In this document: positions 57,791 through 64,000 of the stretch, in pieces
Numbering within the stretch: the first letter of the stretch is position 1
How the letters are laid out: every line of letters begins with the position of its first letter
Source of the DNA: Caenorhabditis elegans
Lineage: Eukaryota > Nematoda > Chromadorea > Rhabditida > Rhabditidae
Length of the DNA stretch: 64,000 nt
Assembly (NCBI RefSeq): GCF_000002985.6
Contig: NC_003282.8
Location: 7,502,001-7,566,000 of the forward strand
Reading direction: 5' to 3'
The notes under the pieces: generated by a model
The model's input: only the letters and a program-made list of their open reading frames with translations
Database searches by the model: none
Told to the model about the DNA's origin: nothing
Position numbers and translations under genes: made by a program

Positions 57791-59660
57791 CTACTTTCCA
57801 AAGTTCCATCCTCCGTTTGGAGCATCAGGAACTGGTGGAACGTCGCCTCCAAAAGCAGAACTTTGAGCTCCTTCCACGTTGCCAGTCTCATCATCGGAAC
57901 TGAAAATATAAAAACGTATACACCAAACATTCGCACACGGACTCTGAAGATTTTTATCAAATATAATTGGACTCCTACCTGAAGAAGTTATCGATAATTT
58001 CGAAAGCCAGTTTGTAAATGTCCTCGTTTTCATGATTTTGAAGATTTTCTATCTTGTCAAGACCTCCGCACTCTTCAATCTCTGATGTCACCTGTTCGGC
58101 AGCTTCTCCAGCCATTTTCAGAATGTTGTTAATTCCATCAAGCACTACTTGGATAATCTGCGAATCAGTGCAACTGAGCATCGCACAGAAAGGACGAAGG
58201 ACACCAAGCTTTACCATTTGCTCAACTTGATTTGGACGGCCAGAGATTGTAACGTTGGAAATAGCCCACGCTGCCTCTTTTTGAGTTGGGAAATCTCCTC
58301 GATCAAGAAGATGAATAATCATTGGCATGATTCCGGCGTCGAATACGTCTTGAACTTGTTGTTGGTTTCCAGCAGTTATGTTGGAGACAAACCAAACAGC
58401 CTCTTTGTTTATTTTCTCTTTGTAGTGGGCGAGAAGTCCTGGCATAAACCGAAGAACCTGAAATTTAAGATTTGGAAAAGTCATAAATGAAAATTTTTAC
58501 TCCGCTATCCAACACAAGTTGTGTTTGTTCGTCGGTTCCAGTCACAATATTTCCTACAGCTCGAAGTGCTGCTGTTTGAACTTTAACATCAACGTGTCCA
58601 AGGAGTGGAACGAGATGGGTAACAACTTGAGCTTCGATAACCATTTGAATGTGTTCATTTCCACCGTCGGTGAGGTAAGAAAGGGCCCAAACGGTGTCTA
58701 TGAGGATGTTGGTGTCTTGGTGATGGATCAAAAGTGAGAGGGCGGGAAGAATCGTACGAACCACAGCTGGGCTTGGTGCCGGATCTTTGCACCTGCAGAG
58801 ATTGACAATAACCCATGTGACATTTCTCAAGAAGCCAATAGGTATCTCCGGGTTAATGAACTGCAATAGTGGCTGGAGAATTCCGAGTTCGAGACAATAA
58901 TCACGGAAATGTGGTCCATCTCCAATGATGTTACCAAGAGCCCAGACAGATTGCTCGCAAACGTTCAGATTTCCACATGACAGGAGTTGCAGGAAGAGAG
59001 GAACGGCTCCGGCATTCACGACGGCTTGTGTTTGCTCTGATGTACCAGATGCTATGTTGGTAAGGGCCCATGCAGCTTCAAATTGCAAGTTTGGACTGAA
59101 AATTTACAGTAATTTGATGCGACCTTATGAAAATTCTTACTCCGTGCTGGACAAGCATTGAACGAGGACAGGCAAAATCCCACTGCCAATCAAGTCATCA
59201 ATTGGTGGATTTCTATCAGTTGATAGCATTTTACGGGCTTGTTGAACAGCAGTCAGCTGCTCAGCGGGATCGCTCGATTGGGCAGCAGCGACTGTCAACC
59301 GGAGGAGGTTGGCATCAAATGGACCTGGTGGGGTTGTTGAAGTCTCAGAATCATCTCTGAAAATTAAAACAATTCAAAAACTGGAACAGATAATTTACTG
59401 TGATAAGCGTATGAAACACTTTTGTTAGCTCTCATAGCTGAAGCATATAAAATCAGATGAAAAACTCACTCAATTTGGGTATTGATATTACGCCGTTTGG
59501 AAATTGCCTCCTCTCGTTTATCCTTTCTGATCGAAACCACCTTAAAATTGAATAATGTATGCGTTAACAAGTTTATCGAACTTACTTCTTCGTTCCTTTT
59601 TTCCTTGCCAATTTGCTCTTTGGCATTGTTCTTATAATAAGCCTGTCTGTTTGAACTCAT
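57791..59660 (-). CDS. ima-3: Importin alpha (karyopherin alpha)
   Basis: Adaptor that binds classical nuclear localisation signals and importin beta to carry cargo into the nucleus; IMA-3 is the general, somatic and germline worm form. Exons 59660-59586, 59540-59470, 59356-59141, 59095-58501, 58457-57979 and 57899-57791 give 514 aa. The N-terminal ~50 residues are the basic importin-beta-binding domain ([23 protein letters not shown]). Then about ten armadillo repeats, seven readily seen by their Trp/Asn ladder: [79 protein letters not shown]. The acidic C-terminus ([11 protein letters not shown]) binds CAS. One acceptor is TTTTAAG. Name recalled from locus and length. Confidence 0.97.
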
Positions 59661-60286
59661 TCTGCTGAAAGAAAAAAACTTGATAAATGAATAGTAGCGC
59701 AAGTAAAAAGCAACAAAAAACGTTTAAAAACTGCGGAACTTTCTATCAGAGATTTCGCAACACAAAAAGTATCTAAGATTACAGCTTAATTATTTAAAAT
59801 AAGAAAAGAGCGATATTGAGAAACTTTAACAGAAATTTTTAAATAAAATCCAATGAATTACATGTAAGATGGAAAGATTTCAGTAGGATTGGGGAAAAAT
59901 TATAGTCGATAACGAGACAAAATATGTCGCAGAAGCGTCGCGGTTGACACGCAACGCACACAATAGAGCGTATTGGCAGATAAGAGGTCTCACTCGTAGA
60001 TTTTAAAACTAGGGAAAAGAAGCTCCGGAGTTTTTGGATGGATCTTCTTTAAAAAAAGGAAAACGTGTAAATGTTAAAGATATTAAGAACAAAAAACAAT
60101 GTCTGATTAAAATGTCAAACTTCGCTTCAAATGGTTTCAAAATATGGCAATTTTAAATACATTTGGGTACCAAGCTCTTTTAACAAAAAATTTTAAATAA
60201 TAAATTTATTTACTCAACATTCTTTACAATATTAATAACAGCGGATTTTATAAAAATTATAAAGCAATAAATTTTGTGATTGCATC
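59661..60286. other. Spacer upstream of ima-3
   Basis: About 630 bp, A+T-rich, without a supported exon; carries the ima-3 promoter and 3' UTR of the next minus-strand gene. Confidence 0.5.
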
Positions 60287-61137
60287 CTACTCGTCGCCGC
60301 TCTCATCCTGCACCACCTGAAAAATAATGATATTTATGGTTACATTTGCATTTGCATTTGCATCAAATGCATTTGATATAATACTTTTGAACAAAAAACC
60401 AGGAGTATTTTCTAGTCCGAAAAACTTACATTAGCCGTCTTTTCCCGCAATTTCTTGTTGTGTTCCTGGATCCAGGAGAACACCTGATCTGCTTCGGTCA
60501 GTGTCGATCCTGTTACAGTTTTCGCAAAGATCTATTGAAAAACTTAAGAAAAGATACACTCCCCAACGCTGCTGGCATGCCGTGTTCACAGAAAAGTTTG
60601 GAACTTTTGAAACTTTTCAGACTAATCAGTAGGTTGACCCAGTTGACCCATTGGTCTATGTTCTCTTCGCCGGCCCATGGAAGATTGTCCTTTGCAACTT
60701 GAATTGCAGCCTGAAATGGTTCAATTTGAATCACTATTGCGAAGAATATAGTTATAATATAATTCGTTTAACATTTTTCAGTGTTTTACAGGCTTACCTT
60801 TAAACCAAACTTGGAATCGTAGGTCTCCATGTAGTTGATAAATTTTATCAACTCATCTCCGCTGACGTCAGTATTTTTGGTGATAAAATCACGGGTAAGC
60901 TTTTCAGCCTCAGCACCGCGATTTGCGTTCTCTTCTACAATGACTCGTCCGGTTATTATAGCTCTGAAAGTAAGTCAGTTTCAAAAAAATTGATTAAAAA
61001 ATGTTGTCTTACTGGCAGTTCGGAAATTTTGCTGCAGCTGATTCAAAAATTTTTCGGGAGCTTTTCAGATTCCCTCTACTCTTAATTTCAGCCATGATTG
61101 CGACCTTGCATTTGATTTTGTCCGATTCCAATCCCAT
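60287..61137 (-). CDS. Small uncharacterised helical protein
   Basis: A consistent model has exons 61137-61013, 60963-60798, 60710-60614, 60509-60430 and 60316-60287 (165 aa). It reads as short helices: VAIMAEIKSRGNLKSSRKIF with ESAAAKFPN, DELIKFINYMETYDSKFGLK, AAIQVAKDNLPW, ENIDQWVNWVNLLISL and DQVFSWIQEHNKKLREK, ending in acidic DESGDE. RKIFESAAAKFPN has the feel of a TPR/HAT-type helix pair, but I recognise no family. The middle donor is uncertain: three other phase-1 GT sites (to 60560) would add up to ~20 residues, and the alternative acceptor at 60531/60532 is close. The start codon lies only about 15 bp from a tandem-repeat block, so upstream coding could have been displaced or lost. 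Confidence 0.55.
60346..60377. repeat. TTTGCA triplet repeat with palindrome
   Basis: Three copies of CATTTG(CA) followed by an inverse ATCAAATGCATTTGAT palindrome, within an intron of the small helical-protein gene. Confidence 0.5.
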
Positions 61138-61152
61138 CACAAGCAAGGATGT

Positions 61153-61408
61153 CAATTCCCGTGTTCCGTTTGTCCCGTTGTCCCGTTTTTGGGGTGTTTT
61201 CACGGGAACGGGAATTCCCGTTGTCCCGTTTTTAAAATTTTCACGGGAACGGGAATTCCCGCTGTCCCGTTTTTGTCATTTTCACGGGAACGGGATGTCC
61301 CGTTGTCCCGTTTTTTGGGTGTTTTCGCGGAAACGGGAATTCCCGTTGTCCCGTTTTAAAAATTTTCACGGGAACGGGAATTCCCGTTGTCCCGTTTTTG
61401 TAATTTTT
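61153..61408. repeat. GC-rich ~42-bp tandem repeat
   Basis: Five units beginning near 61201, 61242, 61283, 61326 and 61367, each (T)CACGGGAACGGGAATTCCC then GTTGTCCCGTTTTT plus an A/T-rich spacer; a degenerate sixth unit precedes them (61153-61200). The unit contains the palindrome GGGAATTCCC and inverse CGGGA/TCCCG pairs, so each copy can form a hairpin. Spacers alternate between AAAATTT-, TGTCATT- and GGGTGTT-types, suggesting a two-unit higher-order period. An open frame through it is simply repeat translation. Confidence 0.9.
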
Positions 61409-61570
61409 AGGGGACACTGACACCTTTGATCACAAGCAACTTTACTCGGGAAGCGATGGATCCTTCCAGTCTAGATGCATTGATGACTAGCTCTTCACTT
61501 GGTGCATGGGCTAAGCCTCCATGTAAAGCTGTGGTCTCGAGGCCCCACCAAAACAGAATGCAGTTCAAAA

Positions 61571-62073
61571 CAGGATTTACCAAAAAATGATGCAGTGGGC
61601 GGAGCCAATTGACAACTACTATCAAAATTTATGAATCGATCCTTGGATTTTGCAAAAATTAATTTCTTGTTGATTTTTCAAATAAAGTTTCGATTTTACT
61701 TGTATTTTTCTCTTTTTTCGAATTGGATAACATTTTCATTCGAAAAAAAAAGAAAAATCGAAACTTTATTTAAAAAATCAACAAGAAAGCAGTTAAAAAG
61801 GGCCGTGGGCAAACCCCACGCGGCAGTGTTGCGAAAGGACGCTTCGCCCAACTTTCTGCACGACAAAAGTTTTTGCAAAATCCAAGGATCGATTCATAAA
61901 TTTTGATAGTGCCGTATGCTTGTTTCGCAAGCCTCGCACGTTTTTTCTTTTGAAAAAATGCAACAAAATCAAGGAAAAAACGTGCGAGGCTTGCGAAATA
62001 AGCGTGCGGTGATTGCGAATTCGCTCCGCCCACTCCATCCATGTTTATATGCATCCTGTTTTGGTAAATCCTG
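61571..62073. repeat. Nested palindromic element
   Basis: Outer arms 61571-61585 and 62059-62073 (CAGGATTTACCAAAA and inverse). Next GTGGGCGGAGCC against CTCCGCCCAC. Then a perfect 37-bp pair at 61621-61657 and 61871-61907. Inside it a 35-bp pair with one mismatch at 61663-61697 and 61754-61788. A separate hairpin, 30 bp perfect or nearly so, lies at 61918-61947 / 61974-62003. The pattern resembles foldback elements inserted one into another. No coding capacity. Confidence 0.85.
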
Positions 62074-63781
62074 ATTTTTACTTCATCAGAAAGAACACAT
62101 TCTCTTTCCTATTTTCAGGGATAGTGGAAGACAAAAAAAACAATATGGATTTAAAATCAGGGCTTCGCCCCGATTTTAATAAAATATATGAAACCCTCTT
62201 AAAAAGTTACAAGAAGGCTTTTCCTTGCGCTTGGAGCGCAATAGAAAAGAAAAAGAGCTATTTAGACTTAGGGTGCCCAACTGGAATAAAACATTGGAAA
62301 TCCCAATCCAACCAGCCTAAGGGCCCGAAAAACATACTAGGATGCCCAACTTGAATAAAATATAGAAAATCCTTATGACACACTTAAGCCTAAAGGCCCG
62401 AAAAACATACTAGGATGCCCAACTGGAATAAAATATTGGAAATCCTTATGACACACCGGCGGTATGGCGCGGCTTAAGCCTAAATAGCCACTTTTATCAA
62501 AATACATTTGAGCTCGCTTTGCGTTTTACAATAACTTCTCAGACTCAAAAGTAATCTGTGTATATTTTTCAGTAATCTAAATGAAAACTATAGATTACTG
62601 AGAAACTTGGAGATTAGATTTCGTAATATTTGGAGGGAAGCGAGCAACCTTTGGGGATATTTTTTCTTAGTAAAGTTATAGAATGCCATTATTCAAATTC
62701 CTATCTCATGGGAAGAAAAGTTCAAATTCTGTACCATCAGCTCGCCTTGCGTTTTACAATAACTTCTCAGGCAACTCAAAAGTAATCTGTGGATATTTTT
62801 CAATAATCTAAATGAAGATTATTTCTAAAAAACTTGGAAATTTTGTAATATTTGAAGGGATGCGAGCAATCTCTACATATTTGCGAGCAACCTTTGGAGA
62901 TTTTTTAAAAGTAAAGTTATAGAATGCCAATATTCAAATTCCTATCTCATGGGAAGAAAAGTTCAAATTCTGTACCTGCGTATATTTTTTTATAACTCCG
63001 TTCTTCCCACAAGAAAGGCCTTCTTCCCATGAGACAGGAATTCAAATATCGGCAGCATTCATAGGTACAGAATTCGAACCTTTCTTTACATGAGATAGGA
63101 ATTTTATATCAACCAAATTAACCCTCCAGTAAAGTGGGACCTTTGATGAATATAATCACTCTGATGATATCTAATTCCGATGATTAATCCATTTTTCTTT
63201 CTCTCACACTTATGAACTAAAATGATTACTAAATTAAGGCGTGATATTCTAAGGTGTGATAACATATGATATTTATTTTTAAGTTTAAATAAAGTTTTTT
63301 TTTATTTTTGCTAAAGAACGAATAGTTTACAACCGCCTCGCTCAAATGTATTTTGATAAAAGTGGCTATTTAGGCTTAAGCCGCGCCATACCGCCGGTGT
63401 GTCATAAGGATTTCCAATATTTTATTCCAGTTGGGCATCCTAGTATGTTTTTCGGGCCTTTAGGCTTAAGTGTGTCATAAGGATTTCCTATATTTTATTC
63501 AAGTTGGGCATCCTAGTATGTTTTTCGGGCCCTTAGGCTGGTTGGATTGGGATTTCCAATGTTTTATTCCAGTTGGGCACCCTAAGTCTAAATAGCTCTT
63601 TTTCTTTTCTATTGCGCTCCAAGCGCAAGGAAAAACCTTCTTGTAACTTTTTAAGAGGGTTTCATATATTTTATTAAAATCGGGGCGAAGCCCTGATTTT
63701 AAATCCATATTGTTTTTTTTGTCTTCCACTATCCCTGAAAATAGGAAAGAGAATGTGTTCTTTCTGATGAAGTAAAAATCA
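62072..63781. mobile_element. 1.7-kb foldback element with 442-bp arms
   Basis: Arm 62072-62513 is repeated in inverse orientation at 63340-63781 with only a few differences (for example AAGGCTTTTCC against AAGGTTTTTCC). The 826-bp loop has a ~230-bp direct duplication (62512-62740 and 62741-62978) and a partial inverse third copy (~62995-63110). Each arm itself contains internally repeated words (GGATGCCCAACTGGAATAAA and GGCCCGAAAAACATACTAGG, two or three copies). No transposase. Its left end touches the preceding palindrome (overlap of 2 nt). Likely a non-autonomous foldback transposon. Confidence 0.88.
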
Positions 63782-64000
63782 TCATAAAATCTTGAAAACT
63801 GAGAGCAGGAGGTAATATTTGAATATATTGGGTTGTACATGTGTGTCTCTCTGTGGGTGGGGTGGCGATGTGTTGGCAGCCAACCCTTCAACGAACTGTA
63901 TCTCCCGCCTGTATCTCCCTTCAAAGTGAGAATTGGGTTACAAAAATTTGAGGGAATATGAAAAAAGGTGTGAGGATTTCAAAAATATTATTGTTGAAAC
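63782..64000. other. Right-edge sequence
   Basis: 219 bp past the foldback element; A+T-rich with a GTGGGTGGGGTGG patch. No feature recognised. Confidence 0.4.

Noticed and set aside
60532..60613. Extension of exon 3 of the small helical protein to the acceptor at 60532
   Set aside because: A phase-0 join would need a ~26-nt intron, too short for this organism; the TGTAACAG acceptor at 60510 gives a consistent frame instead.
61241..61423. 60-codon minus frame through the tandem repeat
   Set aside because: It is merely translation of the repeat (TGQREFPFP-type units).
62013..62354. 113-codon frame in the left arm and its copy in the right arm of the foldback element
   Set aside because: Identical because the arms are inverted copies; no transposase or other domain recognised, so not annotated as a gene.

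Overview
The window is nematode DNA and almost certainly Caenorhabditis elegans chromosome IV. It is about 65% A+T, genes are split by many short introns (often 45-60 bp) with TTTTCAG-type acceptors, and the order of recognisable genes matches the worm cosmid region R05G6 / F49E8 / F32E10. Protein lengths rebuilt exon by exon agree with the worm proteins as I remember them (PAM-1 884 aa, DIF-1 312 aa, IMA-3 514 aa, VDAC-1 283 aa, PLC-4 751 aa). Assignment to species and cosmid is from memory and was not checked by a search.

Left part (1-15 kb) is gene-dense: glt-6 (+), vdac-1 (-), a small NME5-like gene with a Dpy-30 motif (+), plc-4 (-), a NOSIP-type E3 ligase (+), a secreted seven-EGF protein (-) and a tiny secreted-peptide gene (+). 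Most neighbours are convergent or divergent pairs sharing 170-700 bp spacers.

Middle part (15.7-37.5 kb) is gene-poor. Most of it is a RASGEF1-type gene (-) whose 5' exons are spread over 15 kb. Its longest intron holds an apparently intact mariner transposon (22350-23591) inserted in the opposite orientation. About 6.8 kb further right shows no convincing gene.

Right part (37.5-61.1 kb) is dense again: an uncharacterised gene (+), pam-1 (-), cdd-2 (-), a zinc-finger-like protein (+), dif-1 (-), a PPxY proline-rich protein (-), an uncharacterised 510-aa protein (-), a PIG-F homologue directly followed after 3 nt by nprl-2 (+, probably one transcription unit), ima-3 (-) and a small unknown gene (-). 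The genes are mostly housekeeping: mitochondrial transport (vdac-1, dif-1), nutrient/TOR signalling (nprl-2), nuclear import (ima-3), peptide and nucleoside turnover (pam-1, cdd-2), phosphoinositide and Ras-family signalling (plc-4, RASGEF1).

Right edge (61.15-63.8 kb) is repeat territory: a ~42-bp GC-rich tandem repeat, a nested palindrome, and a 1.7-kb foldback element with 442-bp arms around a loop containing a direct duplication. I found no CRISPR array, operon of bacterial type, rRNA or tRNA gene. I see no clear undescribed multi-gene system. The most unusual items are the active-site-less NME5/Dpy-30 protein, the intact mariner copy, the back-to-back foldback elements and the 3-nt PIG-F/NPRL-2 spacing.
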